Shown in pieces: positions 18,607 through 27,953 of a DNA stretch of 64,000 nucleotides. The notes below the pieces were generated by a model. The model had not been told where the DNA came from, ran no database searches, and worked only from the letters and a program-made list of their open reading frames with translations. Origin of the DNA: Bifidobacterium scaligerum (GTDB lineage: Bacteria; Actinomycetota; Actinomycetes; Actinomycetales; Bifidobacteriaceae); the NCBI RefSeq assembly GCF_002802865.1, contig NZ_PGLQ01000005.1:62001-126000 (forward strand). Reading direction: 5' to 3'. Position 1 is the stretch's first letter, and every line of letters begins with the position of its first letter. Both the position numbers and the translations under genes were made by a program.

Positions 18607-20223
18607 TCAGGCGCCGATGGTGGGCGCGGGAACGTCGTCCAATATCTGCGCAATCAGGCTTTCTGCCGTGGCTCCATCGAAAGTGGCTTCCGCAGTGAGC
18701 GTGATGCGGTGAGCAAGCACCGGCAACGCAAGATCCTTGACATCGTCGGGCACAACATAGGCTCTGCCGTCCGCCGCAGCCCAGATGCGAGCGCAACGGG
18801 TGAGGGCCAGAGCTCCGCGCATGGATGCGCCTACTGTGATTTTCTCGTTGTGCCTCGTCGCCTCGACCAGACGTACGATATATTCACGAATGGCGTCATC
18901 CACGTAGATACCGGAGGCGACTTGACGCATATGCATAACCTCATCGCCGGTCAGTACCGGGGAAACGGTCTGTGCACGATCGGTAATGTCAATTTGCTTG
19001 AGAATATCCACGGAAACGTCATGGCCGGGATACCCGACCGAGGTTTTGATGAGGAATCGGTCCATCTGGGCTTCGGGTAGCTTATAGGTGCCGAGCTGCT
19101 CGATGGGATTCTGCGTGGCGATTACGATAAACGGCTGAGGAACGTCATGTGTCACGCCGTCGACAGTGACTTTCTGTTCCTCCATAACCTCCAGCAACGC
19201 GGACTGGGTTTTCGGCGAGGCTCGATTGATCTCGTCGGCCAGCACGATGGAAGCGAAAATCGGGCCTTCCCTGAACTCGAACTCACCGCGTTTCTGATCG
19301 TAGAACGTCACACCCACCACATCCGAGGGCAGCAGATCAGGCGTGAACTGGATACGTTTGAAACTGGTGTCGATGGAATTGGCCAGACCTCGTGCCAACT
19401 GGGTTTTGCCGGTACCTGGGTTATCCTCAAGCAGCACGTGGCCGCCGACCATCAGCGCGGTTACGCATTGCTTGATTGGTGCGGCTTTGCCGATGACCAC
19501 TTGCGAGATATTCTCAACCAAAGCAGTGAAGGAACGTTGGAATTCCTGCACTTCGGCGGTAGGTTGTGACAATAGGCCGGAATTGATATTGGAAGGCAGT
19601 GTCCGCTGCTGTGCGACTTGCTGTGCGGGCGCAGGGGATTGGGACTGTGCGGGGGATTGGGATGATGAGGGAGCCTGATTCCGCGCCGCAGCGGAAGCAT
19701 TGGATTGGACGTATGCCTGCGTATTGGGCCGCACCATGTTGGATTGCGTTTGGGATTGTGTTCTGGATTGCGGTGGCAGCGTCCCAGTGGCGTGCGGTTC
19801 GCCGGAGGCGTCTCCCGCATGACCTGCGGTATAGGATGTGCCGGTTTTCCCAGGGCGAGGCAAGGCGACCTTGGCTGAGGTTCGAGTGGCATTGTTCGTG
19901 TGCTGGGTGCCGTGCGATTGGTGTGGCAACGCAGGTATGGTCTGAGGCTGTGGTTTGACCGCCGTATGATCGTTCGATGCGGGAACGACAGCGGCAGAAC
20001 GCGTGGTGCTTGGGCGTTGGGGCAGGTTTGGCTTTGCCGTGGACGGCGTTCCGGCTGTGACATGAGATGTTGAATCTGACGACTCCGCAGCAATTTGGTC
20101 TGCAATATTACCGGATTGTTGAGACGCGATGTCTGTAACATGTGTGACGTCAGACAAATGCGTTGCGTCAGACAGTTGCGTCATATCGGAAAGCCGAGTC
20201 GCATCATCGATGTGTTCGCTCAT
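18607..20223 (-). CDS. MoxR-family AAA+ ATPase with long disordered N-terminus
   Basis: The product has 538 residues. The first ~210 are low complexity: short TQLSDATHLSDVTHVTD repeats, then Ser/Gln/Pro-rich sequence. The MoxR AAA+ module follows, with Walker A DNPGTGKTQLARG, Walker B VLADEINRASPKTQSALLE, sensor IVIATQNPIEQLGTY and a C-terminal lid. Typical MoxR proteins are about 320-350 residues, so the N-terminal extension is an addition and a possible phosphorylation target of the operon kinase (inference). The start codon follows TAGGAG, whose TAG is the stop of the upstream FN3 gene, so the two genes are 9 bp apart and coupled. Confidence 0.9.
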   Translation of the reverse strand: MSEHIDDATRLSDMTQLSDATHLSDVTHVTDIASQQSGNIADQIAAESSDSTSHVTAGTPSTAKPNLPQRPSTTRSAAVVPASNDHTAVKPQPQTIPALPHQSHGTQHTNNATRTSAKVALPRPGKTGTSYTAGHAGDASGEPHATGTLPPQSRTQSQTQSNMVRPNTQAYVQSNASAAARNQAPSSSQSPAQSQSPAPAQQVAQQRTLPSNINSGLLSQPTAEVQEFQRSFTALVENISQVVIGKAAPIKQCVTALMVGGHVLLEDNPGTGKTQLARGLANSIDTSFKRIQFTPDLLPSDVVGVTFYDQKRGEFEFREGPIFASIVLADEINRASPKTQSALLEVMEEQKVTVDGVTHDVPQPFIVIATQNPIEQLGTYKLPEAQMDRFLIKTSVGYPGHDVSVDILKQIDITDRAQTVSPVLTGDEVMHMRQVASGIYVDDAIREYIVRLVEATRHNEKITVGASMRGALALTRCARIWAAADGRAYVVPDDVKDLALPVLAHRITLTAEATFDGATAESLIAQILDDVPAPTIGA

Positions 20224-20232
20224 GGGATTCTC

Positions 20233-23200
20233 CTACTGCTGCTGGTTGGTGGATGTGTCACGTATTGGGGTATTGGCCATGCCGAGTATCCAAGGATTAT
20301 TGATGAGGGTGTCCGCATGCACTCCGGATTTAAACGATGACATGGATGCGCTCGGTGAGTCTGAATTGTCATTGCTGTCCTCGCCGGTTGAGCTGCTGTC
20401 GTTGTTGTCTCCTCCATCTGATGTCGATGGTCGTGTGCCCTCGATGGTGCCGCCCTCGGCGGTGTTGGACAATTCATCCAATCCCTGTTTGCCGGTGACT
20501 TTGACGCTCCAGTGATATTCGCCATCGTCGGCCTTTGGAAGGTCTGTGACGTCCAACGATTGATTCGGAGTGCCGGGCGTCCACGTAAATGGCGTGTCGT
20601 TGATGATGATTTGGATATCGGCAGGTTTGCCATAGGTGTTGACCGTTCCACCAGTGACTTTGACTATATTGCCGTTCTCCGCCCACCGCAGCTCGGTTGG
20701 CGCGCTGATCTTTGCTTTGACCTTGTAGGTATATGGGCTACCGCCTGACGGTCCTCCTGCAGCCGGGGCGCTTTCCGTGCCATTGAGTATCTGCGTGACG
20801 GTTGCATTGCTGCACACCGTCCATGGTTCCATGGTGAACGTCGCTGAAGTTCCGGTGACGGTCTTGCTCCCAAATCCATCAGCGGTGACCCGGTATGACT
20901 GTGCGTGACCGTTCTTGTTCCATTCGACGGTGCACTGGCCGTCGTCTCCGCTCGTGGTCACATCGGTGGGCGACGGAACCGTGTAATGCGGAACGAATGA
21001 GGCTTTGCCTGTGGCGGCTGTGGCGGAAGAGCGTTCCGGCACCACCTTGGCCGTTATCGTGATTTCATCGGTGTTGAGCTGGGATTCAGCGATATCGAAA
21101 GTGATGTTGCGCACGGAGCAGTCGACCACGTCATTGGTATCACCGCCGATGAGGATTTCCTCGCATCCCGCATTACGGTTGTTGTTCAATGTGATAACGG
21201 CTTTGCCGTCTGTGCCATTGTTGGACAACGTTACCGACGGCGCATCCGGATTACCCCATATGTCACTGGGCTCGGATGCAGCGGATGCCGCACCCCAATT
21301 GACCTTGTTATGCGCCTTGACGGTTGCGGTTACGGTAGCGCCATCTGAAATATCCGCATTGTTGAAGGTGAAGACCATTTCGGTGTTGGTGCCGCCGGTT
21401 TCCTTGGTCTGTTGCGCACCGGTTCCGCTGAGGGTCACTGTCACCGAATAGTTGTCTACGGCACTGAAGTCGCCGGTCGGTGCCTTCCATGTGACTGTGG
21501 CTTTGGCGTTTCCTCCGGATACCGTTACTTTCGTAGGCGCGGTGGGGACTTTGTCCGGCGTGGCATCGACGGATGTGGACGGCTTGGACCATCCAACTTC
21601 GTTTTGCGCCGCAACGGTGAACGAGTAGGTTTCGCCATTCTTCAGGCCGGTGACCTGACATGCGGTGACTGCGCCGCAATCCTTTTCTCCTTCGCTGGCT
21701 CCGGTCCAGTTCACCCGGTAGTTGGTGATCGGGCTGCCATTGGCATTGCCGGCCGTCCATGAGAGATTCACCGCACCGTCCTGTGGTTCTCCGGCCACTG
21801 GCGAGAGCAATGGGGAATCGGGTTTGTCGATCACCGATACGGTGATCGTACCGGTAATTTCACGTTCCCGGGTTTTGGTACCGTCTTGCACGGTGACAAT
21901 GACATTGCTGGATGAAGCTCCCAGATTCGATGCGGCGGCAATGGTGATACGCCCTGAAGCGTCGCAGCCGGTTACTGTGAGTTTGCCGGCATTATCGACA
22001 CGACATCCCACCACCGTCAGGGAAGTATCCGGGAACGGATTGTAGGCACCGGAAAGAATATTGACGGAATCGTTGCTACCGGCCTTGATCTGCAGCGTCT
22101 TTCCGTTCACACGAGCCAATGGTCGTGTGGAGGAAACCACGCGTACCGTTACTCCGGCGTTGACAGTACCGGCGCTGTAGGCGATTTGGATGGGCACAGA
22201 TACGGTCGTACCGGGAGAGGCATCCTTGGCGGCGGAGATTTGCAGGGTGCCGGAGGAAGACAGATTCGTGGTGATCTGTGCGGACGATGCCCCGCCGCCT
22301 GAATAGGTGTACTGTTTCTCATCGTCATAGACGCCTGCCGGTGCATGGGTGAGTGCGGTCAAATCGATGGTTTTTGTTCCGGCTCCCGCTTCGACGTCAA
22401 TGGTGGATGACGAGAACGTTGGGGGTGGTACATTGCGTCCCACCACTGTGATTTGCAAGGTGATCACAGCGGTATTGATGATCTTGGTCTTATCCGTTCC
22501 CTGTTTGCCGTCCACTGCGGTGAAGGTGATCGAAGCGGGACCGGCATAATCCTTGGCGGCGGTGAACTTCAGCGTTTTGTCGTTCACATACAGATCGGAA
22601 TTGGAAGCCTTTGTTGCGCTGACGGATCCGGCGCTTTCGATATACGGTTCTTTGCCTGCTCCTACGCGGACATAGTCATTGATGTTGATTTCGATGGTCT
22701 CACGTGCATTGACCTTCAACTCCGGAGCCTTGGGACGTAGCGTGGGTGGGAAAACGCCATAGGCCGGTACTTGAATGAACGCCGTGGAGGTGATGTCGTA
22801 GGTGGTGTTGGTCACCGTATAGGGAATGGAACGTGCCTGCGAAGTAAGATCGACCGTGATGATGGTTGAGTGTTCGCTGCCCTTGACCCGTGCATGGTCC
22901 GCTGCGGAAGGATGTACACCGACCTTGAGTTCGCCGACTGTTCCGGAAGGATTCGCTATCCACTGAGAAACATCGACATCCACGGATTTCTTGTCAATGG
23001 TGGCTGCGGATGGTACGCGGTAATCATAGGCAGTGGGTGGCTCGATCGGGGCGTTCGGATCGACGTTTACCGTCAATGTGGCGGTATCGGAAAGTCCTGC
23101 CTTGTCTTTGACCGTGTAGGCGATATAAGCTGTGGTGGCATTCGCCGGAGTGGTAAATGACAGCATATTGTCGGTCACTGTCACGCCATCAATGCCTTGG

Positions 23201-26200
23201 ACCTCAAGCTGCTTGTCGACGGTCAACTCGGTATTGTCCCCTGAAATATCATTCTGGGTGACCGGCACCGTGGCCGCGGTGTTTGGCCTGAGCGTTATTT
23301 CGTCGTCACGGGCGTACACGCCTGAATCGGAGGCACCTTGGAACACGCCCACTCGAATCTGGGCCTGTGCTCGTTGTCCGGTCCAATCTTCCACTGCATA
23401 GGAGAAGGTATCGGTGCCGGAGGAATCGGGGTAGGACTCATAGACCAGGTAATCCGAACCGACTTCGGTGATACGGCCCAGAGATGGTGCTTTGTTGCCT
23501 AATCCGAGCAGCTGATCATCGTCGCCGTCCGCATCGATGCCTGTTAAGGTGATGGGAATGCGGACTTTCTGTCCGGCTGCCACCTGAGCTTCGACATCAT
23601 GCGGCGTGGGAGCGGCCTTTCCGGCAGCGTCGCTGCGATGCACGGTGATGGTAATGATGGCAGAAGCTACATTGCCCAGATTGTCCTCGACCGTATAGGT
23701 GACGGGGAATACGCCGGTTGTGTCGGATGCCTGATATCGTACGGTGTCTCCGGAGACGAATACCAGACCATGGAATGTGTTCTTATCGTATTGCAGGTTG
23801 TTTTTCAGTTTTACCGTGGTGCCGTCCGAATACGTGACATGATCGAGTACGTCCACTGACACGATGCCGTTGGTGCGTACCTGCGTATTGACGTTGTCGG
23901 CTTTGGGCACCGAATTTGCTGCGGTAAGTGCCGGCGGCTGCAGAATGATGGTACCTTTTGCCGATCCCTTGGCGTTCGCCACTGTATATGTTATGGATAC
24001 CGGCTTTGAAGGCACTTGACGTGCTGTGATATAGACACGCTTATGGCTGACCAGTCCGACCTTGATACCAGAACTGGCGTCGGCATTTACGGAGGTCACG
24101 GAAAGTACTCCGCCCATTGGATCGACGTCATTGGTCAATGGTTCCACGATTGCGGTGTTGTCTGCACCCAGCAAAGCCACATCATTGGCAGCTACAGGTT
24201 TGGCGGCTTCACCGGTTACGGCTTGCACCTCCACACGGGCAAGGCCAGTGGCGGGAAGCGATCCTTGGGTGATGGTGTAGGACACATAATAGGTGCCGGG
24301 ATCGTTGGCCTTGAAGTTGATGGACATGGTGGCTGCATTCGCAGTGGTGCTGGCCCCTTTCGGCGTATCCACTTGGCTGAGCTGCGCGGGCTGCGAGGAT
24401 GTGGCATGCACATAAGGGGTGAGTTCGATGACGGTGTCTGTATTGGGGGCGGTGGTTTTTGCCACCGGGTCGATAACTGCAGCCAAGGTGTTTGCCGGTT
24501 TGATGGAAAAGTACATCATGCCGGTTCCGGTATCTTCGCCATCGGAGACGGTGAGTTCCACGCCCACTCGTCCTGATTCCAGCGCTCCGGTATTGAACGT
24601 CAGCTGTCCGTCCGCTCGTGTGGATACCTGTACCTGATCGGTGTTCTGGGCCACGGCCGAGATCAGAGTGAGCGGATCTCCATCCGGGTCGATAAAGCTG
24701 CCGAGTGCATTGGCTGTATAGCTGGCTCCCTGTTCCACGTCTATTTCCGGCGGCGTGTCGAACTGTCGCGGTGCGTGGTTGTCTGATCCACTGAGCGTGA
24801 CAGTCGCTGTGGCGCTGGATGTCTGGCCTCGTCCATCGGAGATTTCATAGGTGAAGGTGAGTGTGCCTGCCGATGCGGAGGACGCATCAAGCTGGAGATA
24901 TCGTCCGTCATAGATCGGTGAAATAGTAACGTCTTTATTGTTCGGAGCTCCGACCGAATTGATGCGGAGTACGGAGCAGTCGGTCTGCTCGTCATTGCGC
25001 AATACGTCGAGAATCTGCTCCGAACCCGCCCGAGCGCCGAATTCGTCGTCTTCCGCTTTGATCTGGCCGGACTGTGCCGAGCAGGTTTTTGCGAAATCGT
25101 GATGGTTGTTGGCCGAATCGCTGTTCTGTTGTTCCTTTTCGGTTTGCTCGGTTTGGACTCGGTTCCATTGAATTTTGATGACCTTGGTGGAATCATCCGG
25201 ATTCCATACATTGCCGTCAACTACATCATTAAGCACCACCAGACGGTGGTTGGTGCGAAACACGAGTTCGGACGTGGTGTTGACGGAGTCAAGGCTCTCG
25301 AATTGCTTGGTGTCTGCGGCAGAACAGACTCGAATGTAGTTGCTGGCTTTCTGACTCCAGGCTGCATATACGCATCCATTGGTAGACACCGGCTGCGCCG
25401 CTTCAGCCTTGCCTGAATGGGCGATAAAGTTCGCCGAGGCACCGGATTTCAGCGGTATCAAGGCAAGGCCGCGAGGTGAGGATGCGGCTACCCAGCTGTC
25501 CTGCTTGTCGTCGGTGGGCGGCGCTTGCAAGGTGAGTGAGCCGGTGGTGTCTACTTGCACGCGTCCCTTGTGAGAAATAACGATGTTGCCGGAAGCAATT
25601 ACCGGCTGTGTTCCAACGACTGTGAAGCTGTCAGCCGCTTGCTGCGCGCCATTGGTCAGCGATCCGACTTCCTGGGCGTTCGAGGCTTCTGGACTGTCGA
25701 GAGTAAGTACCATGCCATCGGATGGCCTGTACCCGTATACTGTGCCGTCGTTGGTTACAGCGATACGGCCTCCTTCGCCCAGTTTCATTTGAGGTTCGGA
25801 GGTAGTTGGCGTCACCGCGTCGAGATGTTCGGTGAGGCCCGCCCATACATTGCCGGTTTTCTCGTTGATGAAGGCGATGGCATCGCCGCCGATTACGGCG
25901 GTGGTCTGCGATTTGAGATCCGTTTTTGCGTCAGTGCCTACTGTGGAGGCTTTGATCGAGAATGCTTTGGACGGCTCGGTGAGTACGGTGTCGCCATCAT
26001 GTTGAACGACATCGAAACGTGACGCGGTGGAGGCTACACCAGCATCCGGCTCTTTGTTCTTTACATTGAATCGTGCCGCTTTGTGATTGTTGAGAGACGT
26101 GATCCAAACAGTGCCGTCATCCAGCTGGACATGGCGTCGGGTGACGGTGCTGATAATCAGAGAACCGGCCACCAGCCCGGCGAGCAGCAACAACGTAATC

Positions 26201-26298
26201 ACCGGCAGCGTCCATCGATGTCCGCCGGAAGGCATAAGTCGACGCAGTATGGCACTTAGGCGTCTGCGCCGCTCATATGACTGGGCTGATACGCTCAT
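20233..26298 (-). CDS. Large membrane-anchored FN3/cadherin-like-repeat protein
   Basis: The product has 2021 residues and corresponds to the FN3 member of the PFNA cluster. A basic N-terminus (RRRRLSAILRR) and one transmembrane helix near residues 32-52 place the rest outside the cell. About 400 residues of probable beta-propeller follow. Then come many Ig/cadherin-like domains with motifs such as DPDGDPLTLIS, TFTYEISDGRGQ and NVPPPTFSSS, and finally fibronectin type III domains (GAVNLSWTAGNANGSPITNY and a second copy, about residues 1500-1720). The tail is Asp/Ser/Asn-rich. The FN3 protein of this cluster has been reported to bind a host cytokine (from memory); the sequence itself shows only an extracellular binding architecture. 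It lies 106 bp downstream of the kinase gene. Confidence 0.88.
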   Translation of the reverse strand: MSVSAQSYERRRRLSAILRRLMPSGGHRWTLPVITLLLLAGLVAGSLIISTVTRRHVQLDDGTVWITSLNNHKAARFNVKNKEPDAGVASTASRFDVVQHDGDTVLTEPSKAFSIKASTVGTDAKTDLKSQTTAVIGGDAIAFINEKTGNVWAGLTEHLDAVTPTTSEPQMKLGEGGRIAVTNDGTVYGYRPSDGMVLTLDSPEASNAQEVGSLTNGAQQAADSFTVVGTQPVIASGNIVISHKGRVQVDTTGSLTLQAPPTDDKQDSWVAASSPRGLALIPLKSGASANFIAHSGKAEAAQPVSTNGCVYAAWSQKASNYIRVCSAADTKQFESLDSVNTTSELVFRTNHRLVVLNDVVDGNVWNPDDSTKVIKIQWNRVQTEQTEKEQQNSDSANNHHDFAKTCSAQSGQIKAEDDEFGARAGSEQILDVLRNDEQTDCSVLRINSVGAPNNKDVTISPIYDGRYLQLDASSASAGTLTFTYEISDGRGQTSSATATVTLSGSDNHAPRQFDTPPEIDVEQGASYTANALGSFIDPDGDPLTLISAVAQNTDQVQVSTRADGQLTFNTGALESGRVGVELTVSDGEDTGTGMMYFSIKPANTLAAVIDPVAKTTAPNTDTVIELTPYVHATSSQPAQLSQVDTPKGASTTANAATMSINFKANDPGTYYVSYTITQGSLPATGLARVEVQAVTGEAAKPVAANDVALLGADNTAIVEPLTNDVDPMGGVLSVTSVNADASSGIKVGLVSHKRVYITARQVPSKPVSITYTVANAKGSAKGTIILQPPALTAANSVPKADNVNTQVRTNGIVSVDVLDHVTYSDGTTVKLKNNLQYDKNTFHGLVFVSGDTVRYQASDTTGVFPVTYTVEDNLGNVASAIITITVHRSDAAGKAAPTPHDVEAQVAAGQKVRIPITLTGIDADGDDDQLLGLGNKAPSLGRITEVGSDYLVYESYPDSSGTDTFSYAVEDWTGQRAQAQIRVGVFQGASDSGVYARDDEITLRPNTAATVPVTQNDISGDNTELTVDKQLEVQGIDGVTVTDNMLSFTTPANATTAYIAYTVKDKAGLSDTATLTVNVDPNAPIEPPTAYDYRVPSAATIDKKSVDVDVSQWIANPSGTVGELKVGVHPSAADHARVKGSEHSTIITVDLTSQARSIPYTVTNTTYDITSTAFIQVPAYGVFPPTLRPKAPELKVNARETIEININDYVRVGAGKEPYIESAGSVSATKASNSDLYVNDKTLKFTAAKDYAGPASITFTAVDGKQGTDKTKIINTAVITLQITVVGRNVPPPTFSSSTIDVEAGAGTKTIDLTALTHAPAGVYDDEKQYTYSGGGASSAQITTNLSSSGTLQISAAKDASPGTTVSVPIQIAYSAGTVNAGVTVRVVSSTRPLARVNGKTLQIKAGSNDSVNILSGAYNPFPDTSLTVVGCRVDNAGKLTVTGCDASGRITIAAASNLGASSSNVIVTVQDGTKTREREITGTITVSVIDKPDSPLLSPVAGEPQDGAVNLSWTAGNANGSPITNYRVNWTGASEGEKDCGAVTACQVTGLKNGETYSFTVAAQNEVGWSKPSTSVDATPDKVPTAPTKVTVSGGNAKATVTWKAPTGDFSAVDNYSVTVTLSGTGAQQTKETGGTNTEMVFTFNNADISDGATVTATVKAHNKVNWGAASAASEPSDIWGNPDAPSVTLSNNGTDGKAVITLNNNRNAGCEEILIGGDTNDVVDCSVRNITFDIAESQLNTDEITITAKVVPERSSATAATGKASFVPHYTVPSPTDVTTSGDDGQCTVEWNKNGHAQSYRVTADGFGSKTVTGTSATFTMEPWTVCSNATVTQILNGTESAPAAGGPSGGSPYTYKVKAKISAPTELRWAENGNIVKVTGGTVNTYGKPADIQIIINDTPFTWTPGTPNQSLDVTDLPKADDGEYHWSVKVTGKQGLDELSNTAEGGTIEGTRPSTSDGGDNNDSSSTGEDSNDNSDSPSASMSSFKSGVHADTLINNPWILGMANTPIRDTSTNQQQ

Positions 26299-26404
26299 GT
26301 GGTTCCCTGCCCCTTCTCGCTTCTACTCGTCAGTGTAATGGTGCTGCCTTGGGACGTCCAAGCCATGACTATGACTTAAACGTGCAACGTAGGTGAGGTG
26401 TACC

Positions 26405-27823
26405 TTATTGTGGCTTGGCGGCACACCCGATTGTCGGCGTTGCGGACATCTGATGGTTCTTGCGCACGATGGATACCTGTATGCATGTCTGTTGACCATC
26501 TTGCGGGTCAACGGTCACAGTGGTGTCGGAGGTGGTTGTGGTCTGAGTGCTTTGATCCGTACCGTCTCCTTGCACCAAGGCCCAAGCGTAGGAATCGCCC
26601 TGCTGCTGATCTGGGTTCGTCCAGGTGAAGGTCACGGATGAGCCGTCTGCGGCGTACGTGCCGGTCAGATGCTCAGGACTGGGAACTGTGGCATCGTCTG
26701 TGCCGGTAACGGTGTCGTCCTGCTGATTGAGGGTGTTGTCGTTATCTTGGGTGCCGGCACCGGCCAATTGCTTGGTCTCGGCCCCGGAAGTGCTATCCAG
26801 CCGGGGGAGTACGCCATAGACGAATACCAATGCCACCGCAACTATCGCAGCCGCTACTGCCGTTGCTATGGCCGCTGGCTTAATCCATGCCCGGTTCTGG
26901 ACGGTGCTGCGAACAGTTGGTGCATTGCCGTTACGGGGTCTTTCAATGTCTTTGGGGTAGGGTGGCATGCCTTCCACCGTCACCGGTGTGGCATGGCCGA
27001 AGTTCGCGAATTGCACGCGTTGCATGGCTCGTGCGAACTCCAGCGCGGAATAGTAGCGTTGGTCTGGATTCTTGTTCAGTGCCCGGCGCAACACCGCTTC
27101 CACGTCCGCTGGCACGTCCGGACGGTTCAGGCGAGGCAGCGGCTGGTTGATGATCAGTGAGATGAGCTCCGATTGGGTATGCGGATGATATTCATGCTGG
27201 AATGGCGAATATCCTACGAACATGGCGTACAGCGTGGCCGCAAGAGAATAAATGTCGGCGGCCTCCGATCCGTTGGTCAGATGCTGGAGGACCTCAGGCG
27301 GTGCCCATGGCGGGGAGAAACCGGTCTCAGTGCGGTCGTAGACATCGGTGGAGATACCGAAATCCGCCAATACCGGCAAGCCTTGCGCGGTGATGAGAAT
27401 ATTGCTGGGCTTGATATCGTGATGAATGATATTGGCCCGATGCGCAGTGAACAGCGCGCTTGACAGTTTGATTCCCAGATCAAGTACCTGATCGCAGGTC
27501 ATGGACCGGGCTTTCATCACGCTGTTATAGGTGCCGCCCGGAGCATATTCGATAATAATGTATCCATGCCCGTCCGAAGTGACGCCAGCGCCGTATACGG
27601 GCAGGATATAGGGATGCGAGGAAAGCTTGGCCATGAAATTCGCTTCGCGGTTGAACAATGCCGCTGCGCGTGGATCCAATGTCTTGGCGCTTACCTTTAC
27701 CGCTACGGGACGAACCGGCATGCGTTGGTTGTATAGATATACGGTGGCGGTGGCTCCACTGCCAAGCAACTGGACGAAATCATATCCCGGTATTTTCGGC
27801 GGCCTCATCGGTATGCCGGTCAT
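26405..27823 (-). CDS. pkb2: Membrane Ser/Thr protein kinase with extracellular FN3-like domain
   Basis: The product has 472 residues from the ATG at 27823, which follows AAGGAGGGGACC; an upstream ATG at 27841 would bury this site. Hanks-type features are the glycine loop LLGSGATATVYLY (19-31), the ATP-anchoring Lys43, the catalytic loop HHDIKPSN (Asp136) and DFG 154-156. The residue before the catalytic Asp is His, not Arg, so this is a non-RD kinase. After the kinase domain comes one transmembrane helix (ATAVAAAIVAVALVFVYGVL) and an extracellular segment whose TYAADGSSVTFTWTNPDQQQ stretch looks like an FN3 fold rather than PASTA repeats. It heads the minus-strand operon whose later genes supply the phosphatase and an FHA reader. 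The name follows the published PFNA kinase. Confidence 0.92.
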   Translation of the reverse strand: MTGIPMRPPKIPGYDFVQLLGSGATATVYLYNQRMPVRPVAVKVSAKTLDPRAAALFNREANFMAKLSSHPYILPVYGAGVTSDGHGYIIIEYAPGGTYNSVMKARSMTCDQVLDLGIKLSSALFTAHRANIIHHDIKPSNILITAQGLPVLADFGISTDVYDRTETGFSPPWAPPEVLQHLTNGSEAADIYSLAATLYAMFVGYSPFQHEYHPHTQSELISLIINQPLPRLNRPDVPADVEAVLRRALNKNPDQRYYSALEFARAMQRVQFANFGHATPVTVEGMPPYPKDIERPRNGNAPTVRSTVQNRAWIKPAAIATAVAAAIVAVALVFVYGVLPRLDSTSGAETKQLAGAGTQDNDNTLNQQDDTVTGTDDATVPSPEHLTGTYAADGSSVTFTWTNPDQQQGDSYAWALVQGDGTDQSTQTTTTSDTTVTVDPQDGQQTCIQVSIVRKNHQMSATPTIGCAAKPQ

Positions 27824-27893
27824 GGTCCCCTCCTTCTTCATTGATGAATGCGCTCTTCGCGCTTGCGCAACAGGATACCGCTAAGAATACAGT

Positions 27894-27937
27894 CCGGCAT
27901 AGGAGGGCGGTAAAATTTTACCGCCCTCCTATGCCGG
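27894..27937. repeat. 44-bp perfect palindrome between divergent pkb2 and adnA
   Basis: Arms 27894-27915 and 27916-27937 are exact reverse complements with no spacer; the centre is GGTAAAATTTTACC. It occupies a third of the 130-bp intergenic region and ends 16 bp before the adnA start codon, so it would be transcribed in one or both leaders or act as DNA. It cannot be a normal terminator because both flanking genes read away from it. Confidence 0.85.
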
Positions 27938-27953
27938 GGGTTACGCTTGAGCC

